In this document: piece by piece, positions 53,565 through 61,402 of the stretch
Layout: each line of letters begins with the position of its first letter
Position numbering within the stretch: the first letter of the stretch is position 1
Source of the DNA: Mesobacillus maritimus
GTDB lineage: Bacteria > Bacillota > Bacilli > Bacillales > Cytobacillaceae
DNA: 64,000 nt
Assembly: GCF_019749255.1 (NCBI RefSeq)
Contig: NZ_JACWFH010000030.1
Coordinates: 1-64,000 of the forward strand
Reading direction: 5' to 3'
Program-made: the position numbers and the translations under genes
The notes under the pieces: model-generated
What the model was told of the DNA's origin: nothing
The model's database searches: none
What the model saw: only the letters and a program-made list of their open reading frames with translations

Positions 53565-55304
53565 TTATTTTGCCACCTTTACATAGGGGATAGAAAAGGC
53601 AATTTCCGTACCATTTTCTATGTCACTTTTTATCTTAAGAGCAGCTTCTTCTCCGTATGTCATGGTGAGTCTTCGGTTGACATTAAAGAGGGCCATTCCT
53701 GTTCCTTTCTCAGAATGGAGGAGCTCTTTGCCAATCTGCTCAGCACGTTCCTTACTCATTCCTTGACCATTATCGGTTACTTTAACAAAGATTGACTCAT
53801 TCCTTTTTTTAACCATTACCTGAATGATGCAGTTGTATTCTTTATTTTTAAAACCATGTTTAATTGAGTTTTCAATAATAGGCTGCAGGGTCAGCGGTGG
53901 AATGTTCTGTAACAGTGCTTCTCCATCAATATCATATAGTACTTCTAACTTATCGACAAACCGAGCTTCTTCAATGGTTAAATAGGCCTTTGTATGTTTG
54001 ATCTCTTGTTCAAGTGTCGTTACACTATGTGTGGTCACAGTAAGGTTTTGACGTAAAAAGTGTGATAGAGATACGAGTAATTTTCGTGCCTTTGTAGGGT
54101 CAAGACGAATAAGCGAAACAATCGTGTTTAATGAATTGAAAAGGAAGTGTGGACTGATTTGGGCTTGAAGTGCCATGACTTCAGCTTCTTTAGCCAATTG
54201 ATAGGCACGATCTGCCTCGGCAATCTCGAGTTGATTACTAATCATCATACTGAGACCTGAAATAAGCTCCATTACCACATTGTTGATTTCCTTTTCAGAA
54301 CGAAAATAGAATTTCAATGTACCGATTGGTTTTCCACGTAATTTTAGTGGTGCGATGATCGCCGCACCAAGAGGGCAACCCTTTTCTCGGCATTGAATGG
54401 ATTCTTGATTGGCGACAATTATTTCATTTCTATGGATGGCACCCAATGTAATTTGTGTTTGGATGGGGCTTTCAGAACGATGATGGTCGTTCCCAAGTCC
54501 TACGTGTGCTAAAATATCGGTCATATTTGTCATCGCAACAGCACTCGCCTTAATCTCTTTATGTAAAATTTGACAAACTGCCTCTGCAGACTGAGGATTC
54601 ATTCCATTTCGTAGGTGAGCAAGTGTTTGATCTGCAATCCTAAGGATTTTTTGTGCTTGGACGGCAACGACTTTCTCTTCTTCATTAACGACATTTCGAA
54701 TGACAAGTAGAAATAGTGCACACCCGAGCCCATTTGCGATAATCATTGGTAAGCCTATAATTTCAACCAAGGTCCATGCTTGTTCGAATGGGCGAGATAG
54801 CAGCAAAATAATGAGCATCTGGATTGCTTCAGCTAATGCGCCAATAATTAGAGCGGACTTGAGTTTTATATGCTGATGTTTTTTATGGAAATAACCTGCT
54901 AAAACACCTGCAATAATCGATGCAAGTCCACAGGCAAGGGCGGTAAACCCACCTAACGTAAACCGGTGAATACCGGCAATTAAACCAGCACCAATTCCGA
55001 CTTTGTATCCTCCAAGTAATCCTGCAATCACAACACCAATCACACGTGAGTTGGCGATTGCTTCATCTGCAGATAGGTCTGAAGTCCAGCGGCTAAAATG
55101 TAGGCTTTCTGTGCTCAAGCTAAGTCCGGTATAGGTGCCGATAATTCCAAAAAAGCCAAAAAAGAGAATCGCTGTATATTGTTGATTCCGTTTTAGCTGT
55201 TCCTGATAAATCATATCTCTAAAGAATTGAAACCTTGTTAAAATAAAGGCAATCGTAACGATAATCCCGAGCCGTTCAACCATTGTAGTTAGAAGTTCAA
55301 ACAT
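53565..55304 (-). CDS. LytS-type sensor histidine kinase
   Basis: 579 aa. 5TM-5TMR_LYT membrane sensor (about 1-200), GAF-like domain (about 225-365), His_kinase domain with H in ALQAQISPHFLFNSLNTI (about 385) and HATPase with N-box IENSIKHGF and G-box GTGMAL. Members of this family (BtsS, LytS, LysS) respond to pyruvate or membrane state. Partner of the LytTR regulator. AAAGGAGC precedes the ATG. Confidence 0.94.
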   Translation of the reverse strand: MFELLTTMVERLGIIVTIAFILTRFQFFRDMIYQEQLKRNQQYTAILFFGFFGIIGTYTGLSLSTESLHFSRWTSDLSADEAIANSRVIGVVIAGLLGGYKVGIGAGLIAGIHRFTLGGFTALACGLASIIAGVLAGYFHKKHQHIKLKSALIIGALAEAIQMLIILLLSRPFEQAWTLVEIIGLPMIIANGLGCALFLLVIRNVVNEEEKVVAVQAQKILRIADQTLAHLRNGMNPQSAEAVCQILHKEIKASAVAMTNMTDILAHVGLGNDHHRSESPIQTQITLGAIHRNEIIVANQESIQCREKGCPLGAAIIAPLKLRGKPIGTLKFYFRSEKEINNVVMELISGLSMMISNQLEIAEADRAYQLAKEAEVMALQAQISPHFLFNSLNTIVSLIRLDPTKARKLLVSLSHFLRQNLTVTTHSVTTLEQEIKHTKAYLTIEEARFVDKLEVLYDIDGEALLQNIPPLTLQPIIENSIKHGFKNKEYNCIIQVMVKKRNESIFVKVTDNGQGMSKERAEQIGKELLHSEKGTGMALFNVNRRLTMTYGEEAALKIKSDIENGTEIAFSIPYVKVAK

Positions 55305-55380
55305 ATAGAAGCTCCTTTAACCCTTGAGACATAGAATCTTTAAGCTCATTTTATGCTAACACTTCTTATTTTGAAAGGAC

Positions 55381-55446
55381 AAAAAGTGCCTTCCTCCCGG
55401 TTGAGCAATGCGTTGAAGCATCGCCTCACCGGGGAAGGCACCTTTT
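55381..55446. terminator. Large terminator between LytS and DUF4097 genes
   Basis: AAAAAGTGCCTTCC pairs with GGAAGGCAC, continued by a CCGG/GAGC inner stem. The DUF4097 stop directly abuts it. Confidence 0.85.
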
Positions 55447-56309
55447 TAATGTAGCCGTATGTTTCCGCTTGAAACCTTTATATCTAATTCGTATTTACCT
55501 GTGCCGTGTTTGCCTTCTAAACGGTTTTTGCTTATCTGTTCATCTTTTAGGTCAAATTCAGAGCTGATTGTTCCACTACTAGTTTTCCCCTTTAAAGTGA
55601 AACTAGCATCATCTGGCAAGTCAAGATTAATCCTTCCTGAACTAGCTTTGGCGCTTGAGTTTCCAGTTAATTCATCGATTTGAATATTCATTTCTCCAGA
55701 AGAAACTTCAGCATCAACTGCCCCAGAATAGTGGGTGATGTTCAATTTCCCTGAGCTCAAATCAAACGAACCAGTATTGGCCTGAACTGCATCAACTTTT
55801 ACAGAACCAGATGATCCTTTATGATCAATCTCATTCGCAGTAATATGACTAAGCTCTATCTTGCCAGAGCTGATATTGATTCCTAATTCATCGAGCTCCA
55901 TTGGATTTTCTTTTGAAGGTCCCGAAAACTCTAATGTTCCCGAACCTACTTTCAGTTCCATGTTGCGATTATAGTCTTCAGGGATGAAAATCTTTAAATC
56001 AGCTTTTCGATTAAAACTGAAAAAGTTAAATTTTGGCCCTTTGACATCTACTTTTATTGTATCTCCATCCTGATCAATGTTTACAGTGCCTTTCCCGTCA
56101 TAGTCGACAGTAAGATCGTCTCTATCTTCAGGAATAATGGTTGTAGGAACACTTGTAGTTTGAACCTCAATGCTGTCAATTTTTCCTGTGATTTTGGCAG
56201 ATTGATTGTTAGCGGTGTTAAAACCTAACCAATTAAAAACTGGGAAATTTGAGAATATAAGGTATACCCCCGTAATCACCAAAAAAATAACGAGTATTCT
56301 TTTTATCAT
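55446..56309 (-). CDS. DUF4097 family beta-strand repeat protein
   Basis: 287 aa from ATG 56309 (GGAG at 8 nt; the GTG at 56318 lies in the RBS). N-terminal signal anchor (about 5-25), then a parallel beta-repeat domain with recurring SSGKIEL, SSGSVKV, SSGKLNI, SSGEMNI, SSGRINL, SSGTISS. LiaX/YvlB-type proteins in this family bind or sense cell-wall-active compounds. Monocistronic here. Extracytoplasmic; role unknown. Confidence 0.9.
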   Translation of the reverse strand: MIKRILVIFLVITGVYLIFSNFPVFNWLGFNTANNQSAKITGKIDSIEVQTTSVPTTIIPEDRDDLTVDYDGKGTVNIDQDGDTIKVDVKGPKFNFFSFNRKADLKIFIPEDYNRNMELKVGSGTLEFSGPSKENPMELDELGINISSGKIELSHITANEIDHKGSSGSVKVDAVQANTGSFDLSSGKLNITHYSGAVDAEVSSGEMNIQIDELTGNSSAKASSGRINLDLPDDASFTLKGKTSSGTISSEFDLKDEQISKNRLEGKHGTGKYELDIKVSSGNIRLH

Positions 56310-56480
56310 TTCTTCCACTCCATTTCATTTGCTTTCCGGATTTTCTTTCTTGATACCATCATATTCTAGATAACAAAATCCCTCAATGAACTACAGATTG
56401 AATTACTGTCAGACTTAAGACCGAAACAGAGTAGACCCTTCTGGTGTAGTCTTTAAGGAATCAGGAGCGGGGAGCTTTTT

Positions 56481-56536
56481 TTAAAAAAAGAGTACCTAAC
56501 TCGATTTCCCTTATGAAGGAACGAATTAGGTACTCT
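56481..56536 (-). terminator. Terminator after DUF59 gene
   Basis: AGAGTACCTAA pairs with TTAGGTACTCT around a partly paired loop; a run of T follows on the minus strand. Confidence 0.85.
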
Positions 56537-56552
56537 GTTATTTATTCTATGA

Positions 56553-56867
56553 TTAACTTGGAATTCCGAGTGCAATCTTTGCGTAGCGCGACATCCGATC
56601 CTTAGACCAAGCAGGGGACCAGACGATATCGATTTTAATATCTTTTAATTCTTTAATGTTAGCAGAAAGCTTCATATGGGCATCTGTCATAATCTGTGGT
56701 GCCATTGGGCACCCCATCGATGTCATCGTCATATTGATTTGGACGTTGTTTTCGGCATCTAAAATAACATCATAGATAAGACCTAAGTTGACGATATCAA
56801 TTCCAAGTTCAGGGTCCAATACTTCTTCAAGAACTTCATAAATTCTTTCTGTTAGTTCATTATTCAT
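56553..56867 (-). CDS. DUF59 / MIP18-type metal-sulfur cluster assembly protein
   Basis: 104 aa. DVVxGLxYD-type pattern seen as LDPELGIDIVNLGLIYDV (about 17-34) and MTSMGCPMAPQI with the single conserved cysteine. SufT/PaaD-like factor for Fe-S cluster maturation. It lies 78 bp after the DUF438-hemerythrin gene with no terminator between, so probably one transcript, under the Fnr-type box upstream. Confidence 0.9.
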   Translation of the reverse strand: MNNELTERIYEVLEEVLDPELGIDIVNLGLIYDVILDAENNVQINMTMTSMGCPMAPQIMTDAHMKLSANIKELKDIKIDIVWSPAWSKDRMSRYAKIALGIPS

Positions 56868-56945
56868 TTTAACTTCACCTCATTCGTTTTATTGAGTATT
56901 AATAGTGTTTAAGATAAAGTACCCGTAAAAATTGAAAAGAGAGCA

Positions 56946-58175
56946 TTAAGATAAGATTCGTTTTTCGCCTTCGATTGCCTGGATGGGGTCAATGTTCTGA
57001 GTGAATTCGAGTGTGCCCATATATTCACCATGTTCATCTCTTACCGCGAAATAGCGAATATAGACATATTTATCACGGAACTTAATATAGAAATCTTCAA
57101 CATCCTTATCCCCAGCTTTGAAATCCCGGAGCAAGTCTTCGACAACATGAACACTTTTAGGTGGGTGACAGTTTTGAACTGTTCTTCCAATAACCGCTTT
57201 TGTTCTATGGAAAATGCGCTCTTTTCCGTGTGAAAAATACCGAACAACATCATCTTGATCAATGAAGGTAATATCTACTGGTAAATGATTTAGCATCAGC
57301 TCTAATTGTTTTAAGGATAATAGACCCGTTTCCATTTTGATGAAGCCATCGGACGTGCCTGTGGCGTTGATTTCCTTGCGTTCTGGCTTCCAAACACCAG
57401 CTGGTCCTGTTAAGCAATAGCCGATATCCTCGCCATCGTGGGCCATTTTAACCCATTCATCTTCGGTTAGCGTTTGTAATGCCATAGGGAAAAGGATATT
57501 TTCTTCCTTATAAATCATTTCACTTGTTTCTTTAATAACGAAGTAAATAGCTGAACTAATCGCTTTTTTGTCGCCGTTGTAGTTGGTTAACTTTTCTTTA
57601 GCTCCCTTAATGGCAGCGCGAATGCCATCATCAACACCCCACATGACTTGAGTGGGTCCCATAATCCCATATTTTTCGAGATAAGGGAAAAGGAGATTTT
57701 CTTTGCGTGTGTAATGCTTATCTACATCATAAAGTAGATTTAAATCTTCAATTAGTTTCATTATATTTTCTTCGCTATCGTCTTTTTCGAAACGCTCTAG
57801 GTGGAGTTGCATTTTAAAGTTTACAAGCATATCAATCTCTTTATTTTCTAGGTTGAAAGTATGGATTGGGTGACCTGGTTGATCTTCTGGTTTTTCAGAA
57901 CGGTGAATTTCCTCAATAGACCCTTTAAAAATAGCGGTATGAACTGAGCAAAGGCGCTGAACTTCAGAAACAGGAATTCCTTCCTCTTCCATTAATGCTT
58001 GCTCTAACTGTGAAATCTCTGCAACTGTAATATTTCCAACAGCATCTTCAAATTGAGCTTTCACTTCTTCAACGCTTTTGCCATTGTGTAAGTCTTTAAT
58101 GATTTGCTTTAACATATCTTGACGTTCTGTTTTATTTTCGATTACTTGTTCACGATTATTAATGAATTCGCTCAT
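56946..58175 (-). CDS. DUF438, hemerythrin and PAS domain protein
   Basis: 409 aa. DUF438 (about 20-85: IIKDLHNGKSVEEVKAQF), hemerythrin HHE domain (about 95-240) with metal-binding His residues in HPIHTFNLE, HLERFE and YTRKENLLFPYLEKYG, and a PAS domain (about 285-400: DITFIDQDDVVRYFS). Di-iron hemerythrin proteins respond to oxygen or nitric oxide. The DUF59 gene downstream could supply iron-sulfur assembly. A perfect Fnr-type palindrome lies 122 bp upstream. AAAGGAG precedes the ATG. Confidence 0.92.
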   Translation of the reverse strand: MSEFINNREQVIENKTERQDMLKQIIKDLHNGKSVEEVKAQFEDAVGNITVAEISQLEQALMEEEGIPVSEVQRLCSVHTAIFKGSIEEIHRSEKPEDQPGHPIHTFNLENKEIDMLVNFKMQLHLERFEKDDSEENIMKLIEDLNLLYDVDKHYTRKENLLFPYLEKYGIMGPTQVMWGVDDGIRAAIKGAKEKLTNYNGDKKAISSAIYFVIKETSEMIYKEENILFPMALQTLTEDEWVKMAHDGEDIGYCLTGPAGVWKPERKEINATGTSDGFIKMETGLLSLKQLELMLNHLPVDITFIDQDDVVRYFSHGKERIFHRTKAVIGRTVQNCHPPKSVHVVEDLLRDFKAGDKDVEDFYIKFRDKYVYIRYFAVRDEHGEYMGTLEFTQNIDPIQAIEGEKRILS

Positions 58176-58296
58176 ATCAATTCTCCTTTTTTAGAAGACA
58201 AGTTTTATATTCAGAGGTTTATTTTCATGAGGTTTATAGTAAAAATCATTGATAACTTTTCTCATTAACAATGTAACACATCCAAAATCATGGGTT

Positions 58297-58312
58297 TGTG
58301 ATATAGGTCACA
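58297..58312. promoter_or_regulatory. Fnr/Crp-type box
   Basis: TGTGA-TATAGG-TCACA is a perfect 5-6-5 palindrome matching the B. subtilis Fnr consensus TGTGA-N6-TCACA. Its distance from the DUF438 gene suits anaerobic activation. Confidence 0.75.
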
Positions 58313-58516
58313 GGAGGTGAAAAAGTTACTTAAGTCCTCGTAAACCTGATGGTATAGCGGTTTAAGCCTGTGAAGTCTCGGATTAATGGTCCGATTCACT
58401 CGGTAACATCGAGTTTCTTTCACAAAAACGCCATAGTTTTTCTAGTGCATGTATATATGACTTGAAACGCCTCTCTACCGAGGAATCTGTCGAAGAGGTC
58501 ATGTTGAGTACGTCAT

Positions 58517-58524
58517 GGGGGTAT
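58517..58524. promoter_or_regulatory. CsoR-like operator half site
   Basis: GGGGGTAT precedes and overlaps the probable -10 (TATAGT). Only one half of the usual TACCC-N-GGGTA palindrome is present. Confidence 0.35.
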
Positions 58525-58552
58525 AGTAAAATAAGGGAAAGGAGGTTATAGG

Positions 58553-58894
58553 TTGGATATCCTTAATTCAGATGTAGAACGAACAGAATCAGATGACCAT
58601 TGTGATGCTACCGATAGAAAAAGTCATCATTCTGATAAAATGAAGAAAAACTTAGTCACTAGATTAAATCGCATTGAAGGGCAGATCCGAGGAATAAAGG
58701 GTCTCATTGAAAAAGATACGTATTGTGATGACGTAATCACGCAAATCTCCGCCACTCAAGCTGCATTGAATAGTGTCGCAAAACTATTGCTTGAAGGCCA
58801 TATGAAAACTTGTATCGTTGAGCGAATTCAGGAGGGCGACCAAGAGGTTGTTGATGAACTACTGGTGACGATTCAAAGGTTAATGAAAAAATAA
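58553..58894 (+). CDS. CsoR-family metal-sensing repressor
   Basis: 113 aa; TTG start with AAAGGAGG upstream. Helical DUF156 domain with RLNRIEGQIRGIKGLIEKDTYC. The Cu(I) ligand set of CsoR is present as C58, H83 and C87 (EGHMKTC); CstR-type sulfur sensors lack the His. An N-terminal extension of about 30 residues (DDHCDATDRKSHHSDK) is rich in His and Asp and carries an extra Cys. No copA, copZ or other metal gene is adjacent, so it is an orphan here. Confidence 0.9.
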   Translation: MDILNSDVERTESDDHCDATDRKSHHSDKMKKNLVTRLNRIEGQIRGIKGLIEKDTYCDDVITQISATQAALNSVAKLLLEGHMKTCIVERIQEGDQEVVDELLVTIQRLMKK

Positions 58895-58929
58895 CCCCAA
58901 AATGTTGTTTCTTTTTGGGGTTATTTTTT
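58890..58929. terminator. Terminator after CsoR gene
   Basis: AATAACCCCAAAA pairs with TTTTTGGGGTTATT, followed by T6. Confidence 0.93.
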
Positions 58930-59085
58930 CTTGCGTCCAAATGTATAGAGTCGAAGAACGAGTTGTTTTGGATGGACAGAGGTATGAAACAGGGATTGGC
59001 ACACATCCTAGGACTTCTTACAAGATGGACTTCGTCAGACGATAGACTTTATGAAGAGTAGTTAAGGTTGTACTTTTATTATAAG

Positions 59086-59536
59086 AAGAGTCCGTGTAGA
59101 GAAGAGACCTATTCGGACAGAAGAAGCAGGAAAAAGCCAAGGAGAGTCCGAATGCGAGGCTAGTTCGGACAGGTAAAGCGTGAAAAGCTCGAGGAGAGTC
59201 CGAATACGAGGTTGATTCGGACAGGTAAAGCAGGAAAAGACCGAGGAGAGTCCGAATACGAGGTTGATTCGGACAGGTAAAGCGTGAAAAAGCCGAGGAG
59301 AGTCCGAATACGAGGTTGATTCGGACAGGTAAAGCGTGAAAAGGCCGAGGAGAGTCCGAATACGAGGTTGATTCGGACAGGTAAAGCAGGAAAAGACCAA
59401 GGAAAGTCCGAATGCGAGGCTAGTTCGGACAGGTAAAGCGTGAAAAGGCCGAGGAGAGTCCGAATACGAGGCTGATTCGGACAGGTAAAGCAGGAAAAAG
59501 CCGAGGAGAGTCCGAATACCAGCCTACTCCAAACAG
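59086..59536. repeat. 52-bp tandem repeat array (about 8 units), array 2
   Basis: TTCGGAC recurs with its TT at 59112, 59164, 59216, 59268, 59320, 59372, 59424 and 59476, an exact 52-bp period, with a decayed unit near 59528. The unit has TTCGGACAGGTAAAGC(A/G) and GAGTCCGAA. GTCCGAAT and ATTCGGAC form an 8-bp stem with a 9-nt loop, whereas array 1 uses GTCCGAAC and GTTCGGAC, so the terminal pair has changed from C-G to T-A. Orientation on the plus strand is the same as in array 1. It lies between convergent csoR-like and exonuclease genes, just 3' of the latter. Confidence 0.93.
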
Positions 59537-59613
59537 GCGCAAGCAGAGATAAGCCAAAGAGAACGCTTAAATAAACGATCCACTAATACTAGCGGGTATA
59601 CTCACGCTACCCT

Positions 59614-60348
59614 TCACCTTATCTTTGCTAAATACTCGTATACTTCGCCAAGTGTAGTAAAGCCCTCTGCTTCTGCTTTTTTTAGATAATGACCCCATAA
59701 TTCAGCCGTCATTAACGCATCTCCAAGTGCGTTGTGGCGATCCTTAATCTCGATACCGCAATCTAAACATATTTTTTCCAGAGGTTGAGACCCTGATGAG
59801 GGATCAAAGATTCTGGTTAAAAAAGAGGTATCAATAATCCGGTGTTGAAATTTTGTTCGAGTATGCTCCCAAGTCGCCTTTTGCATAAAGCTTTGCTCGT
59901 GTTTGCTATGATGAGCGATGAGAATTCGAGTGGAAGTAAAGCGTAAAAAACTCATTAGAACTTCAGCGATTTCGGGAGCACTTCGTAAATCATCATCATG
60001 AATATTCGTTAAGGAGGTGATTTCAGGAGGAACCGGCTTTTTTGAACGAATCAAAGAATAGTATGTTTCCTGGGTTAAAACTTCGCTTCCTTTCATTTTT
60101 ACTGCTCCAATTGAAATAATTTCATCCCCTTTTTCAGGAAAAAATCCAGTTGTTTCAATATCAAAAACCACAACTTCAAGTAGATTTAGTGGAGAGGAAA
60201 GGTCGTCTTTTTTTCGCACTTCTTTTTCGAGTTGACGTAAAAAGGATATGCTCTGCGCGTTAGAATGTCCATGGCCAGCTAAAACATTTGACCCTATCTT
60301 TTTTGTACCCATGCCTCTAAAAAACTGGATAAAGTCATTCATGCCCAT
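59614..60348 (-). CDS. DnaQ-type 3'-5' exonuclease domain protein
   Basis: 244 aa from ATG 60348 (GAAGAGG at 9 nt; ATG 60357 abuts the RBS). DEDDh exonuclease: Exo I in VVFDIETTGFFPEKGDEI, Exo II near IAHHSKHEQSF, Exo III HNALGDALMTAEL. Typical of PolC/DnaQ-like single-domain nucleases with an N-terminal helical extension. It overlaps the DUF294 gene, so translation is coupled. Array 2 begins 78 bp after its stop. Confidence 0.9.
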   Translation of the reverse strand: MGMNDFIQFFRGMGTKKIGSNVLAGHGHSNAQSISFLRQLEKEVRKKDDLSSPLNLLEVVVFDIETTGFFPEKGDEIISIGAVKMKGSEVLTQETYYSLIRSKKPVPPEITSLTNIHDDDLRSAPEIAEVLMSFLRFTSTRILIAHHSKHEQSFMQKATWEHTRTKFQHRIIDTSFLTRIFDPSSGSQPLEKICLDCGIEIKDRHNALGDALMTAELWGHYLKKAEAEGFTTLGEVYEYLAKIR

Positions 60349-61312
60349 GCTGCTCATCCTCTTCTACAAGTTTTCCTACATAGTCAAAGAGATTAATCCC
60401 ATCTTTCAATATTCCTTTTAATCTTTTTCGTTGTTGCTTGGATAGTTGCTCAATAGCTAGGTAATGTCCAGAATCATAGTTTGTATGAATCCCGTATTTA
60501 AGACGATAGCTTTGTAGGTTTAAAAATTGCTTTCCGTATTTCTCTCTTAGAACCAAATCAGGTAACAGTTGAAGCCGTTCGTAAGTGGAGGTTTTCATGG
60601 ATTTTTCACGGATGGCCATTACTCTGCCTGCATTAACATATGGAAATAATGCACTTTCCTTTATATTAAGAGAACCGGTCATCGGTCCATGAGTATCAAC
60701 AAGGAATTGCCCTAAGATGCCAACCCCTTTTTTAATGTGCATTGTGTTTTCAAGGATTCTAAAAAGTAAATGTTCCTTGTGAATAAAAGGGTAGATGGAT
60801 TGTTTTAGATGAAGGAGTAAATCATCTCCATAAAGGCATCTACCATCGATAAAGGTTAATAAATGACGAATAGATTCCCAGGAAGCGTCGAGTACCCAAC
60901 CCTTTAGTTGCTTATCCCAATCTTCGAAAGATTTACACCACAAAGGATTACTTGCCATTACATTGCCGTCGCACTTTTTATAACCGGTTTTAACCAATCC
61001 CTCGGAAATTTCATTGCCAAGTGTTAGGAAGTACTCTTGAGTTTTTGTATCCTTCGTTTCTTTAAAAATAATTCCGTGGTCCTGATCACTCCAAATTCCT
61101 TGTTCAGCTCTCCCAGCGCTTCCCATAACAAAGAAACAAAAGGGGGTAGGTGGGGGACCGAACTCAGACTGAAATGAATCGACTGCAAGGGTAACCGTTT
61201 GCCTGGTGATCTCGTCATGAAGAGAATTTAACTGTGTTGAACTGGACCGGACATGGCTCATTTCCTGGTCACGGAATGCCTTTATCTGTGAATACTTGGT
61301 GTTGATTGCCAT
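60335..61312 (-). CDS. DUF294 nucleotidyltransferase-like protein
   Basis: 325 aa. Putative nucleotidyltransferase domain (about 40-175) with GSAGRAEQGIWSDQDHG, the GSxGRxE/DxD core shared with GlnD, and a DUF294 C-terminal domain (about 190-320). No CBS or cyclic-nucleotide domain as in longer homologues. It lies 90 bp after amt and overlaps the exonuclease gene by 14 bp. A GlnD-like role in nitrogen control is tempting but unproven. Confidence 0.88.
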   Translation of the reverse strand: MAINTKYSQIKAFRDQEMSHVRSSSTQLNSLHDEITRQTVTLAVDSFQSEFGPPPTPFCFFVMGSAGRAEQGIWSDQDHGIIFKETKDTKTQEYFLTLGNEISEGLVKTGYKKCDGNVMASNPLWCKSFEDWDKQLKGWVLDASWESIRHLLTFIDGRCLYGDDLLLHLKQSIYPFIHKEHLLFRILENTMHIKKGVGILGQFLVDTHGPMTGSLNIKESALFPYVNAGRVMAIREKSMKTSTYERLQLLPDLVLREKYGKQFLNLQSYRLKYGIHTNYDSGHYLAIEQLSKQQRKRLKGILKDGINLFDYVGKLVEEDEQHGHE

Positions 61313-61342
61313 GCCAATTACACCCCTTCTCTAAACTAGCAT

Positions 61343-61370
61343 TTCCCCTTGAACGAATGCTCAAGGGGAA
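61343..61370. other. Perfect 10-bp hairpin between amt and DUF294 genes
   Basis: TTCCCCTTGA and TCAAGGGGAA flank an 8-nt loop. There is no T-run, so it may be a partial attenuator or RNA-processing hairpin rather than a terminator. Confidence 0.65.
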
Positions 61371-61402
61371 GGAGATAGTTGTATTGCTTTTATTTCATAA
61401 GC

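Larger units (their letters stand above)
58176..58552. other. Intergenic region upstream of DUF438 and CsoR genes
   Basis: Divergent region of about 375 bp. It holds the Fnr-type box (58297) for the minus-strand DUF438 gene and a CsoR-like half site (58517) over the csoR-like promoter. I see no ORF; one or two weak stem-loops (about 58375-58415) are not identifiable. Confidence 0.45.

Noticed and set aside
59062-59400. 112-aa minus-strand frame over repeat array 2
   Set aside because: It is a translation of the repeat, with no RBS; the same period keeps several frames open.
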